Shown here: piece by piece, positions 16,228 to 24,526 of the stretch
Position numbering within the stretch: position 1 is the first letter of the stretch
Layout: each line of letters opens with the position of its first letter
Source: Flavobacterium amniphilum
Lineage (GTDB): Bacteria > Bacteroidota > Bacteroidia > Flavobacteriales > Flavobacteriaceae
Direction of reading: 5' to 3'
NCBI RefSeq assembly: GCF_023634845.1
Contig: NZ_JAMLJL010000011.1
Span: forward strand, 1-64,000
Length of the DNA stretch: 64,000 bases
Notes under the pieces: generated by a model
What the model was told of the DNA's origin: nothing
Database searches by the model: none
What the model saw: the letters and a program-made list of their open reading frames with translations, nothing else
Translations under genes and position numbers: made by a program

Positions 16228-16908
16228 TTATTTCTTTTCTTCTTTTTTTTCACTGTTTAGTGGTGCGCCCACTGCAATTCCGCAAACATGTCCCGGTTGC
16301 CCGTGCGGAGGGTTCATGCCCGGTGCTGTTTCTACAACAGGAGCAGGTGTTGCGGCCGGTGGTGGTAGTGAGCCGGGTATTCCGGTAGAATTGTTTGTTG
16401 GTGATACCGTGTATGCGTTAGTTGTATTGGCGGTTGTGGCCGGTTTTGTTGGTTTTGAATTTAAAGGTTCGCCCACTGCGATATCACAACGGTGCCCCGG
16501 TTGGCCGTGTGGCGGGTTCATGCCTTTGGCTGTTTTTACAGGTGCTGATACAATTTGTGGAGCTGCCTGTATATTTTGTGTTGTTATTGTTTTGTTTCCG
16601 GGAGCCGGAGCAGGAGCCGGTTTTGAATTCAACGGAGCGCCAACGGCAATGTCGCAGCGGTGTCCGGGTTGTCCGTGAGCCGGATTTAAAGCTCCCTGTG
16701 TCTGTGTGCCTGTGTTTGCGGGTGTTGTCTGGGTTGTTTGGACCGTTGGTTGCGCTGCTGTTTTGGTAGTGGCAGTGGTTTGATTAGCAGTTGGCTGGTT
16801 TTGTTCAGCTCTTACTGCGCCTGAACTTTCCTGCGGTTGCAATTCTTCCTTGCAGGAAGTGATTATTAGTGATAAGCCAATGGTGATGTATAAATGTTTG
16901 TATTTCAT
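16228..16908 (-). CDS. Lipoprotein with three HGQPGH repeats
   Basis: 226 residues. The start at 16908 gives MKYKHLYITIGLSLIITSC, a lipoprotein signal with Cys at residue 19; the ATG at 16950 would precede the -7 element. The mature part is a Pro/Thr/Ala/Gln-rich low-complexity linker in which a motif of about 20 residues occurs three times: (L/M)NPxHGQPGHxCxIAVGxPLNS. The first two copies read HRCDIAVG, the last HVCGIAVG. The invariant His, Cys and Gly residues suggest metal or heme binding or a folded mini-domain, but no function is known to me. Similar single motifs occur in Flavobacteriia lipoproteins. The repeats could sit on the cell surface. Confidence 0.7.
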   Translation of the reverse strand: MKYKHLYITIGLSLIITSCKEELQPQESSGAVRAEQNQPTANQTTATTKTAAQPTVQTTQTTPANTGTQTQGALNPAHGQPGHRCDIAVGAPLNSKPAPAPAPGNKTITTQNIQAAPQIVSAPVKTAKGMNPPHGQPGHRCDIAVGEPLNSKPTKPATTANTTNAYTVSPTNNSTGIPGSLPPPAATPAPVVETAPGMNPPHGQPGHVCGIAVGAPLNSEKKEEKK

Positions 16909-16927
16909 GATTTTTGGGATTGATGTC

Positions 16928-16935
16928 CAAATATA
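16928..16935 (-). promoter_or_regulatory. -7 element for the repeat lipoprotein gene
   Basis: On the minus strand the sequence reads TATATTTG, 19 bases before the ATG at 16908. No clear -33 element at the right distance. It lies only 21 bases beyond the terminator of the gene upstream. Confidence 0.5.
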
Positions 16936-16948
16936 ATGAAATTGTGGC

Positions 16949-16975
16949 AAAAAAAATCCGGAACAAAGTTCCGGA
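16949..16975 (-). terminator. Intrinsic terminator of the SPOR gene
   Basis: A perfect 8-bp stem (TCCGGAAC at 16957-16964 with GTTCCGGA at 16968-16975, 3-base loop) followed on the minus strand by T8. It begins immediately after the SPOR gene's stop codon. Confidence 0.9.
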
Positions 16976-17365
16976 CTATTTATTAGGTTTCACGATGAAA
17001 GCATTCGGGTATTTCTTTTTAAGTTCCGACAGTTTTTTTTCGGCTTCAATCCTTGTTTTGAAATTGCCAACCCATACTTTGTAAATGGGAGTATTGAAAA
17101 CAATGGTGGCATCTGTGTTTTTAAAAGCTTTTCTGAATTCTGTCAGTGTTTTTTTAGCCGGTTCATTTTCGCCTGTGAAAATCTGTATTTTAAAGCGGTC
17201 ACTCACATTTAAAGAGCTGTTTACCTTTCTTTTTTCGGCAAGGAGCTGTTCGAATCTGGGATCCTGTTTGATTGTTGTTTTGCCTTCCTGGGCATAGCAA
17301 AAACCTGAAATCAAAAGGGTTAGAAGTGCTGGTTGGTATTTCTTAAAAAAATCTAAAATTCTCAT
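16976..17365 (-). CDS. Exported SPOR-domain protein
   Basis: 129 residues starting at 17365 (MRILDFFKKYQPALLTLLISGFCYAQ, a signal peptide); the ATG at 17386 overlaps the -7 element and is unlikely. After a short linker, residues about 55-127 form a SPOR domain (RFKIQIFTGE, KKTLTEFRKAF, IYKVWVGNFKTRIEAEKKLSELKKKYPNAFIV). SPOR domains bind denuded septal peptidoglycan in the periplasm, so a cell-division or wall-associated role is likely. It has its own promoter and terminator and is therefore a single-gene unit. Confidence 0.88.
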   Translation of the reverse strand: MRILDFFKKYQPALLTLLISGFCYAQEGKTTIKQDPRFEQLLAEKRKVNSSLNVSDRFKIQIFTGENEPAKKTLTEFRKAFKNTDATIVFNTPIYKVWVGNFKTRIEAEKKLSELKKKYPNAFIVKPNK

Positions 17366-17383
17366 AATGAATGGTATTTTGTG

Positions 17384-17391
17384 CAAAAGTA
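17384..17391 (-). promoter_or_regulatory. -7 element for the SPOR gene
   Basis: The minus strand reads TACTTTTG here, 18 bases before the ATG at 17365. A clear -33 TTTG is not visible. Confidence 0.5.
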
Positions 17392-17467
17392 ATGGAATAC
17401 TGTATATGTTGGTAACTGAAACTTATTTAGAATAATTATAAATTAATAATTAAGATATATTTAAGGT

Positions 17468-17497
17468 TTTGAGAATAGCTCATAAGTCGTATTTTTG
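17468..17497 (+). promoter_or_regulatory. Promoter of the ACIII-cytochrome oxidase operon
   Basis: TTTG (17468-17471), an 18-base spacer and TATTTTTG (17490-17497) form a full Bacteroidota promoter. Transcription from about 17504 leaves a leader of about 80 bases before actA. I see no other promoter of this quality before the terminator at 29131, so actA through ctaD probably form one transcript. Confidence 0.75.
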
Positions 17498-17582
17498 TCG
17501 GAGTTTTTTAAATGGCAAATTGTATTCGGTATTTATTGTACTGAAAATTCCGTGCCAAATTTAGATGATAATCATTTAATAT

Positions 17583-18914
17583 ATGAAAAAGGTGGGAAAC
17601 CATAAATCGTTTTTTAAAGTAGTAACGTTAAGTCTTTCGTTATTATTATCAGTTTCTTTTAGTTCTTTTGCCCAAGATGCTGCTGCTCCTGCTCCGGATG
17701 CTGCTGCAACTGCGGCTCCAGCTGCTGCCGGTAATGCTGTGGCTGGAAAGGCATTGTTTAACACGAACTGTGCAGCTTGTCATAAGTTGGACACGAAGAT
17801 GACAGGGCCTGCTTTGCGTGGTGTGACAGAGCGTCACGACAGAGCCTGGTTGGGTAAATGGATTAGAGATTCGAAAGGTATGATTGCTTCCGGAGATGCG
17901 GATGCGGTTAAAGTATTTGAAGAGTTTAATAAAGTGGCGATGACTGCTTTCCCTCAGTTATCAGATGCTGATATTGATAACATTTTAGCTTATACTGCTG
18001 AGCCAAAACCTGAAGCTGAAAAGCCTGCAACTGCTGGTGGAGCTGAAGCGGGGACTGGTGGAGGAATGTCAAACAACATGATCTTAGGATTGTTGGCTGT
18101 CATTTTGGTTCTTTTAGTTGGTGTGTTGTTGATGGTAAACAATGCGTTGGGTAAAATTGCCAAAGCTAACGGTGTTGAGGTTCCTGAGAAGAAAATTTCA
18201 GTATTGCCTTTGGTAAGAGCTTTTGCTAAAAACCAATTCCTGGTATTGGTATCTACAATTGTAATGTTGTTAGTTGGTGCTTACTTTGCTTACGGTTACT
18301 TGATGCAGGTAGGTGTTGATCAGGAGTATGCTCCGATCCAGCCGATCCATTATTCGCATAAAATCCACGCAGGAGATAACGGTATTGATTGTAAATACTG
18401 TCACTCTGCAGCACGTGTAAGTAAAAACGCAGGTATTCCTTCATTGAATGTTTGTATGAACTGTCACAAAAATATTTCAGAATTCCAAGGAGATAAAGAT
18501 TCGACTTATGTTGAGTATACTAAAGAATTCTATACTGCTGAAATCCAAAAATTATACGATGCAGTGGGTTGGGATAAAACAGCTCAAAAATATACAGGTA
18601 AAACCAAGCCTGTTAAATGGGTTAGAATCCATAATCTACAGGATTTCGTTTACTTTAACCACTCACAACACGTTTCGGTTGCGGGAATCGAGTGTCAGAA
18701 ATGTCACGGTCCTGTTGAGACTTTTGAGATCATGAAGCAACATTCTCCGTTAACAATGGGATGGTGTGTGAACTGTCACCGTGAGACGAATGTTAAAGTT
18801 GAGGGTAATGCTTACTATGAAAAAATTCACGCAGAACTTTCTAAGAAGTACGGTGTAGACAAATTGACTGCAGCGCAAATGGGAGGTTTAGAGTGTGGTA
18901 AGTGTCACTACTAA
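17583..18914 (+). CDS. actA: Alternative Complex III subunit A, multiheme cytochrome c
   Basis: 443 residues. A signal peptide (to about FAQ, residue 31) is followed by an Ala/Pro linker, a monoheme cytochrome c domain with CAACH at 63-67, another Ala/Glu linker, two hydrophobic segments (about 160-185 and 218-240), and the ActA multiheme part with CKYCH (270), CMNCH (291), CQKCH (371), CVNCH (395) and CGKCH (438). That makes six CxxCH sites in one chain: an extra monoheme domain fused to the five-heme core. ActA passes electrons from the quinol-oxidising site toward the terminal oxidase on the periplasmic face. It is the first gene of the operon actABCDEF-ctaCD. Confidence 0.93.
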   Translation: MKKVGNHKSFFKVVTLSLSLLLSVSFSSFAQDAAAPAPDAAATAAPAAAGNAVAGKALFNTNCAACHKLDTKMTGPALRGVTERHDRAWLGKWIRDSKGMIASGDADAVKVFEEFNKVAMTAFPQLSDADIDNILAYTAEPKPEAEKPATAGGAEAGTGGGMSNNMILGLLAVILVLLVGVLLMVNNALGKIAKANGVEVPEKKISVLPLVRAFAKNQFLVLVSTIVMLLVGAYFAYGYLMQVGVDQEYAPIQPIHYSHKIHAGDNGIDCKYCHSAARVSKNAGIPSLNVCMNCHKNISEFQGDKDSTYVEYTKEFYTAEIQKLYDAVGWDKTAQKYTGKTKPVKWVRIHNLQDFVYFNHSQHVSVAGIECQKCHGPVETFEIMKQHSPLTMGWCVNCHRETNVKVEGNAYYEKIHAELSKKYGVDKLTAAQMGGLECGKCHY

Positions 18915-18947
18915 TTATTTATTAAGAAGCTAATATTTATATACAAT

Positions 18948-21900
18948 ATGTCATCAAACAAAAAATACTGGAAAAGTGTTGAGGAGCTAAACGAAAATAG
19001 CTCTATTGTTGAGACGCTTAGAAATAACGAGTTTGTTGAAGAAATTCCAACTGATGAATTTTTAGGCGATGCTGCCTCGTTAGCATCTTCTAATACAACA
19101 CGCCGCGATTTTCTTAAGTATGTTGGATTCAGTACTGCGGCGGCTACTTTAGCTGCATGTGAAGGTCCAGTGCATAAGTCAATTCCTTATGTAGTTCAAC
19201 CGGAAGAAATCATCCCTGGTTTAGCAGATTACTATGCTACATCATTCTCTGATGGTTTTGATTTTGCTAATATTTTAGTAAAAACGCGTGAAGGTCGTCC
19301 TATCAAGATTGAAAATAACACAATGGAAGGTGCTAACTTCCATGCAAATGCCCGTGTTCATGCGTCGGTATTGTCTATGTATGACAGTCTTCGTTTGAAA
19401 AATACCAAAATTGCAGGTAAAGATGCGTCTTGGGATGAGGCAAATGCAAAAATTAAAGCCAGCGTTGCTGATGCTAAAGCAAAAGGAGGTAAGGTTGTTT
19501 TATTGACTAATACGACTGCTTCGCCTTCAACAGACAGATTGATCGGTCAGTTTTTGGCTGCTAATCCGAATGCTAAGCATGTAGTGTATGATGCGGTTTC
19601 TTCTTCAGATGCTTTGGATGCATTCCAGGCTGTTTATGGAGAAAGAGCTTTGGCTGAATATGATTTCTCAAAAGCTAATGTAATTGTTTCTGTTGGGGCT
19701 GATTTCTTAGGAGACTGGCAGGGTGGTAACTATGATGCAGGTTATGCTCAAGGGCGTATCCCGCATGCAGGGAAGATGTCGCGTCACTTCCAGTTTGAAG
19801 CAAATATGACTTTGTCAGGTGCTTCTGCTGATAAGCGTGTGCCGATGAAAGTTTCTGCGCAAAAACAGGCTTTAGCTAAAATTTATAGTATTGTTACCGG
19901 AGCTGCGGTATCTGTTGGTAAATTCGACGGTGAGGCAGAAGTGGTAAAAGCGGCTCAGCAATTGAAAGCTGCGGGAAGCAAAGGTGTATTGGTTTCAGGT
20001 ATTGAAGACAAAAACGTTCAATTAGTGGTGTTGGCAATCAACCGTGCTTTGGCGAGTGAGGCTTTCAATCCGGTTAATGCACGTCAGATCCGTAAAGGAA
20101 ATGCTGCTGAAGTGAAGCAATTAGTTGCGGATCTTAATGCGGGTACCGTTCACACTTTGATCATGAGTGGTGTGAACCCGGTATATTCATTGCCAAACGG
20201 TGAAGAATTCAAAACGGCTTTAAGCAAAGCTAAGTTGTCAGTTTCTTTCTCAATGAAAGAAGATGAGACAGCTTTGGCTTCATCTATAGCGGTGGCAACT
20301 CCGCATTATTTAGAATCTTGGGGAGACGTAAGTATTGCTAAAGGGCAGTATGCAGTTACACAGCCAACGATTCGTCCGTTGTTCAATACAGTTCAATTCC
20401 AGGATGCATTATTATCTTGGACCGGGAATGTACAATCTTACTATGATTATATCCGTTCTTCTTGGGCTGGAGCTAAATCATGGAACCAATTAGTGCATGA
20501 CGGTATTGCAGTTGTTGAGGCTGCTGCCGGAGCAGGTGCAGGTGCTGATTTTAACGGTGCTGCAGCTGTGTTGGCTAATACAAAATCTGCCGGAACTGAA
20601 TTAGTATTGTATACTAAGACGGGTATGGGAGACGGACAACAGGCAAACAACCCTTGGTTGCAAGAGTTTCCGGATCCATTAACAAGAGCTTCTTGGGATA
20701 ACTATGTTACGGTTGCTAAAGCTGATGCAGATGCATGGGGCTTGGAGAACTGGAATGTGGCTAATGGAGGTTTGAATGGTAGCTTGGTGACTTTGACAGT
20801 TGGAACTGCAAAGCTGGAGAATGTTCCGGTAATGATCCAGCCAGGTCAGGCTAAAGGTACTGTTGGTCTTGCAGTAGGTTACGGACGTAAAGCTGCCTTA
20901 AAGGAAGAAATGCAAGTAGGTGTTAATGCTTACAAATTATACAACAACTTTGATAATGTACAGGCTGTTACTGTTGCTAAAGCTGACGGAGAGCATGAAT
21001 TTGCATGTGTTCAGTTACAGAAAACATTAATGGGTCGTGGAGATATTATCAAAGAAACTTCATTGGAAATTTTCAATACTAAAGATGCTGCGGAATGGAA
21101 TATCGTACCGGTTGTATCTTTAGACCACAAAGAAGTGCCTGCTAAGTCTGTTGACTTATGGGAGTCTTTCGACCGTACTATCGGTCACCACTTCAACTTA
21201 TCTATCGACTTAAATGCTTGTACCGGATGTGGAGCGTGTGTTATCGCGTGTCATGCTGAGAACAACGTACCTGTAGTTGGTAAATCAGAAGTAAGAAGAA
21301 GCCGTGATATGCATTGGTTGCGTATCGACAGATACTACTCTTCTGAAACTACTTTCGTAGGTGATGGTGAAGTGAAAGCGAAGAGCGACGGATTAATGGA
21401 ATCTATCTCTACTTTAAGAGCTATGGAGGATCCATCAGAAAATCCACAAGTTGCTTTCCAACCGGTAATGTGTCAGCACTGTAATCACGCACCTTGTGAA
21501 ACTGTATGTCCGGTTGCGGCTACATCACACGGTCGTCAGGGACAAAACCACATGGCTTACAACCGTTGTGTGGGTACCCGTTACTGTGCAAACAACTGTC
21601 CGTATAAAGTACGTCGTTTCAACTGGTTCTTATACAACAACAACGATGAGTTCAATTATCACATGAATGATGATTTAGGCCGTATGGTATTAAATCCGGA
21701 TGTGAATGCACGTTCTCGCGGGGTTATGGAGAAATGTTCATTGTGTATCCAAATGACACAGGCTACCATACTTAAAGCTAAAAACGAAGGCCGTGTAATT
21801 AAGGACGGTGAGTTCCAGACTGCATGTTCTAATGCATGTACTTCGGGTGCTATGGTATTCGGTGATGTGAATGATAAAGAGTCTAAAGTTGCTGCATTGG

Positions 21901-21983
21901 CAGAAGATAAGAGAGCTTATCATTTATTAGAGCACATTGGAACTAAGCCAAATGTTGTATACCACGTAAAAGTTAGAAATTAA
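18948..21983 (+). CDS. actB: Alternative Complex III subunit B, molybdopterin-like/iron-sulfur protein
   Basis: 1011 residues. A Tat motif (RRDFLK at 52-57) precedes a hydrophobic stretch with a lipobox-like LAAC (Cys 71), so the protein is probably Tat-exported and lipid-anchored. The middle ~600 residues are the molybdopterin-oxidoreductase-like fold that in ACIII lacks a metal cofactor. The C-terminal third is a ferredoxin-like domain with four cysteine clusters (CTGCGACVIAC, CQHCNHAPCETVC, CVGTRYCANNC, CSLC with CSNAC), which bind the Fe-S centres that take electrons from quinol. The N-terminal extension of about 50 residues before the Tat motif is normal for this family. Confidence 0.94.
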   Translation: MSSNKKYWKSVEELNENSSIVETLRNNEFVEEIPTDEFLGDAASLASSNTTRRDFLKYVGFSTAAATLAACEGPVHKSIPYVVQPEEIIPGLADYYATSFSDGFDFANILVKTREGRPIKIENNTMEGANFHANARVHASVLSMYDSLRLKNTKIAGKDASWDEANAKIKASVADAKAKGGKVVLLTNTTASPSTDRLIGQFLAANPNAKHVVYDAVSSSDALDAFQAVYGERALAEYDFSKANVIVSVGADFLGDWQGGNYDAGYAQGRIPHAGKMSRHFQFEANMTLSGASADKRVPMKVSAQKQALAKIYSIVTGAAVSVGKFDGEAEVVKAAQQLKAAGSKGVLVSGIEDKNVQLVVLAINRALASEAFNPVNARQIRKGNAAEVKQLVADLNAGTVHTLIMSGVNPVYSLPNGEEFKTALSKAKLSVSFSMKEDETALASSIAVATPHYLESWGDVSIAKGQYAVTQPTIRPLFNTVQFQDALLSWTGNVQSYYDYIRSSWAGAKSWNQLVHDGIAVVEAAAGAGAGADFNGAAAVLANTKSAGTELVLYTKTGMGDGQQANNPWLQEFPDPLTRASWDNYVTVAKADADAWGLENWNVANGGLNGSLVTLTVGTAKLENVPVMIQPGQAKGTVGLAVGYGRKAALKEEMQVGVNAYKLYNNFDNVQAVTVAKADGEHEFACVQLQKTLMGRGDIIKETSLEIFNTKDAAEWNIVPVVSLDHKEVPAKSVDLWESFDRTIGHHFNLSIDLNACTGCGACVIACHAENNVPVVGKSEVRRSRDMHWLRIDRYYSSETTFVGDGEVKAKSDGLMESISTLRAMEDPSENPQVAFQPVMCQHCNHAPCETVCPVAATSHGRQGQNHMAYNRCVGTRYCANNCPYKVRRFNWFLYNNNDEFNYHMNDDLGRMVLNPDVNARSRGVMEKCSLCIQMTQATILKAKNEGRVIKDGEFQTACSNACTSGAMVFGDVNDKESKVAALAEDKRAYHLLEHIGTKPNVVYHVKVRN

Positions 21984-22010
21984 TATTAATAAGAAATAAG
22001 ATAAAGGATT

Positions 22011-23417
22011 ATGTCGTCTCATTACGAAGCACCTATCAGAAAACCTTTAGTACTTGGAAGTAAGAGCTACCACGATGTAACAGTGGATGTGGCCTTTCCG
22101 GTAGAAGGAAAAGCTAATAAACAATGGTGGACAGTATTTTATATTGCATTAGCTGCCTTTTTATGGGGTATGAGCTGTATGTTGTATACAATTACCGAAG
22201 GTATTGGAACATGGGGATTAAATAAAACAGTTGGTTGGGCGTGGGATATCACGAACTTCGTATGGTGGGTTGGTATCGGTCACGCCGGTACGCTTATCTC
22301 GGCTGTATTATTGTTATTCCGTCAAAAATGGAGAATGGCTATTAACCGTTCTGCGGAAGCGATGACTATCTTCTCGGTAGTTCAGGCAGGTTTATTCCCG
22401 ATCATCCACATGGGTCGTCCATGGTTAGGATACTGGGTATTGCCGATTCCAAACCAATTCGGTTCATTATGGGTTAACTTTAACTCTCCGTTACTTTGGG
22501 ACGTATTCGCGATCTCTACGTATTTATCAGTATCATTAGTATTCTGGTGGACTGGTTTATTACCTGACTTCGCTATGCTACGTGACAGAGCGGTAACTCC
22601 TTTCACAAAAAGAATTTATTCTATCCTTTCTTTCGGATGGACAGGTAGAGCAAAAGACTGGCAACGTTTTGAAGAGGTGTCTCTTGTATTGGCAGGTTTA
22701 GCGACACCGCTTGTACTTTCTGTACACACGATCGTATCCTTTGACTTCGCAACTTCGGTTATTCCGGGATGGCATACTACCATTCTTCCTCCGTACTTCG
22801 TTGCAGGAGCTATCTTCTCAGGATTTGCGATGGTAAATACTTTGCTTATCATTATGAGAAAAGTATGTAACCTTGAAGATTATATTACAATCCAGCACAT
22901 CGAATTAATGAACATTGTAATCATGATTACAGGTTCAATCGTAGGATGTGCTTATATCACTGAGCTTTTCGTGGCTTGGTATTCTGGAGTAGAGTATGAG
23001 CAATATGCATTCTTGAACAGGGCAACCGGTCCTTACTGGTGGTCTTACTGGGCGATGATGACATGTAACGTGTTCTCTCCACAGTTCATGTGGTTCAAAA
23101 AATTAAGAACCAGCATCATGTTCTCTTTCATTATTTCGATTGTTGTAAACATTGGAATGTGGTTTGAGCGTTTCGTAATCATCGTTACATCATTACACCG
23201 TGATTACTTACCGTCATCTTGGACGATGTTCTCACCTACATTTGTTGATATCGGTATCTTCGTTGGTACTATTGGATTCTTCTTCGTATTATTCTTATTG
23301 TATTCAAGAACTTTCCCTGTTATTGCACAGGCAGAGGTTAAAACAATCTTGAAAACTTCAGGGGATAATTACAAAGCAGAGAGAGAAAAAGCAGGTCATA
23401 ATCACGATAATCACTAA
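22011..23417 (+). CDS. actC: Alternative Complex III subunit C, NrfD-like quinol-site protein
   Basis: 468 residues, with about ten membrane helices and the NrfD/PsrC layout. After a cytosolic N-terminus (YEAPIRKPLVLG) the first helix is WWTVFYIALAAFLWG; further helices carry the conserved GIGHAGTLISAVLLLFRQKWR and IHMGRPWL segments that form the quinol pocket. ActC is one of two NrfD-like subunits (the other is ActF) and is thought to hold the quinol oxidation site and a proton path. Spacing to actB is 27 bases and to actD 6 bases. Confidence 0.94.
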   Translation: MSSHYEAPIRKPLVLGSKSYHDVTVDVAFPVEGKANKQWWTVFYIALAAFLWGMSCMLYTITEGIGTWGLNKTVGWAWDITNFVWWVGIGHAGTLISAVLLLFRQKWRMAINRSAEAMTIFSVVQAGLFPIIHMGRPWLGYWVLPIPNQFGSLWVNFNSPLLWDVFAISTYLSVSLVFWWTGLLPDFAMLRDRAVTPFTKRIYSILSFGWTGRAKDWQRFEEVSLVLAGLATPLVLSVHTIVSFDFATSVIPGWHTTILPPYFVAGAIFSGFAMVNTLLIIMRKVCNLEDYITIQHIELMNIVIMITGSIVGCAYITELFVAWYSGVEYEQYAFLNRATGPYWWSYWAMMTCNVFSPQFMWFKKLRTSIMFSFIISIVVNIGMWFERFVIIVTSLHRDYLPSSWTMFSPTFVDIGIFVGTIGFFFVLFLLYSRTFPVIAQAEVKTILKTSGDNYKAEREKAGHNHDNH

Positions 23418-23423
23418 TAAGTC

Positions 23424-23948
23424 ATGAGTCATAAAGTAATACATGCACTATATACTGATGATGATGTTTTAATGGATGCGGTAAAGCAAACACGCAAAGC
23501 ACATCACCATATTGAAGAGGTTTATACTCCATTCCCTGTTCACGGATTAGATAAAGCAATGGGGTTAGCACCAACAAGAATTGCGATTTGTGCTTTCTTA
23601 TACGGTCTTACAGGTTTATCATTCGCAACATGGTTATTGAATAATATCATGATTAGTGACTGGCCACAGGATATTGGTGGTAAACCAAGTTTCAGTTACA
23701 TTCAGAATATGCCGGCTTTTGTACCGGTAATGTTTGAGGAGACTGTATTCTTCGCGGCACACTTAATGGTAATTACTTTCTATATGAGAAGTAAGTTATG
23801 GCCATTCAAGGAAGCTGAAAATCCAGATGTACGTACAACAGATGATCACTTTTTAATGGAGATCGCTGTCAATAATAATGAAGACGAATTAACTTCTTTC
23901 CTTAAAGGCACTGGTGCTGTTGAAGTTAAAGTTGTTGAAAAGCATTAA
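23424..23948 (+). CDS. actD: Alternative Complex III subunit D (DUF3341)
   Basis: 174 residues. The DUF3341 pattern is clear: a cytosolic N-terminal domain (IHALYTDDDVLMDAVKQTR, EVYTPFPVHGLDKAMGL) followed by two membrane helices (about 50-75 and 95-123) and an acidic tail. ActD is a structural membrane subunit of ACIII. It starts 6 bases after actC and ends 7 bases before actE. Confidence 0.92.
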   Translation: MSHKVIHALYTDDDVLMDAVKQTRKAHHHIEEVYTPFPVHGLDKAMGLAPTRIAICAFLYGLTGLSFATWLLNNIMISDWPQDIGGKPSFSYIQNMPAFVPVMFEETVFFAAHLMVITFYMRSKLWPFKEAENPDVRTTDDHFLMEIAVNNNEDELTSFLKGTGAVEVKVVEKH

Positions 23949-23955
23949 TAAGATT

Positions 23956-24501
23956 ATGAGAAGAGTAGTATATTCATTAACAGCTTTAATGGGGTTAGCT
24001 TCATTAATGGTTTCATGTAAAAGTGATAAGAAGCCTAACTATCAGTTCTTCCCGAACATGTATGAGTCGGTTGCTTATGAAACTTATTCAGAGTCTAATG
24101 CTTTCAAAAACGGAAAAGAAGGACAGTTGCCTGCGCAAGGGTCAATCAAAAGAGGTTTTGAAGTTTATGATTTACCCAATACACCTGCCGGATATGAGGC
24201 TTCAAAAGGGATGTCATCCCCACTTGATTCTTCTGCAGTAAATCTTGAAAAAGGTAAAGATTTATTCAATATCTACTGTATTTCATGTCACGGTGAAAAA
24301 GGAGACGGAAAAGGTAAATTAGTACAAAGAGAGAAATTCTTAGGAGTACCGAGCTACAAAGACAGAGCAGTCACTGTGGGAAGTGTTTTCCATGTTGAAA
24401 CTTACGGTCTGAATGCAATGGGATCCCATGCTAACCAATTGTCTAAGAAAGAAAGATGGCAAGTGGCAGAATATGTGATGAAGCTTAAGTCTGAATTATA
24501 A
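23956..24501 (+). CDS. actE: Alternative Complex III subunit E, lipid-anchored monoheme cytochrome c
   Basis: 181 residues from the ATG at 23956, which gives the lipoprotein signal MRRVVYSLTALMGLASLMVSC (Cys 21); the upstream TTG at 23914 lies inside actD. The single heme site is CISCH in the segment YCISCHGEKGDGKGKL (about residues 112-116), with a Met-containing loop near AMGSHANQLSKKERW. ActE is the mobile-facing monoheme subunit of ACIII on the periplasmic side. Confidence 0.93.
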   Translation: MRRVVYSLTALMGLASLMVSCKSDKKPNYQFFPNMYESVAYETYSESNAFKNGKEGQLPAQGSIKRGFEVYDLPNTPAGYEASKGMSSPLDSSAVNLEKGKDLFNIYCISCHGEKGDGKGKLVQREKFLGVPSYKDRAVTVGSVFHVETYGLNAMGSHANQLSKKERWQVAEYVMKLKSEL

Positions 24502-24526
24502 TTGTAAAACACACGATATATAAGTT

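Noticed and set aside
16316..16769. Plus-strand frames in the repeat lipoprotein region
   Set aside because: They are products of the repetitive, low-complexity DNA; the minus-strand frame has the signal peptide and promoter.
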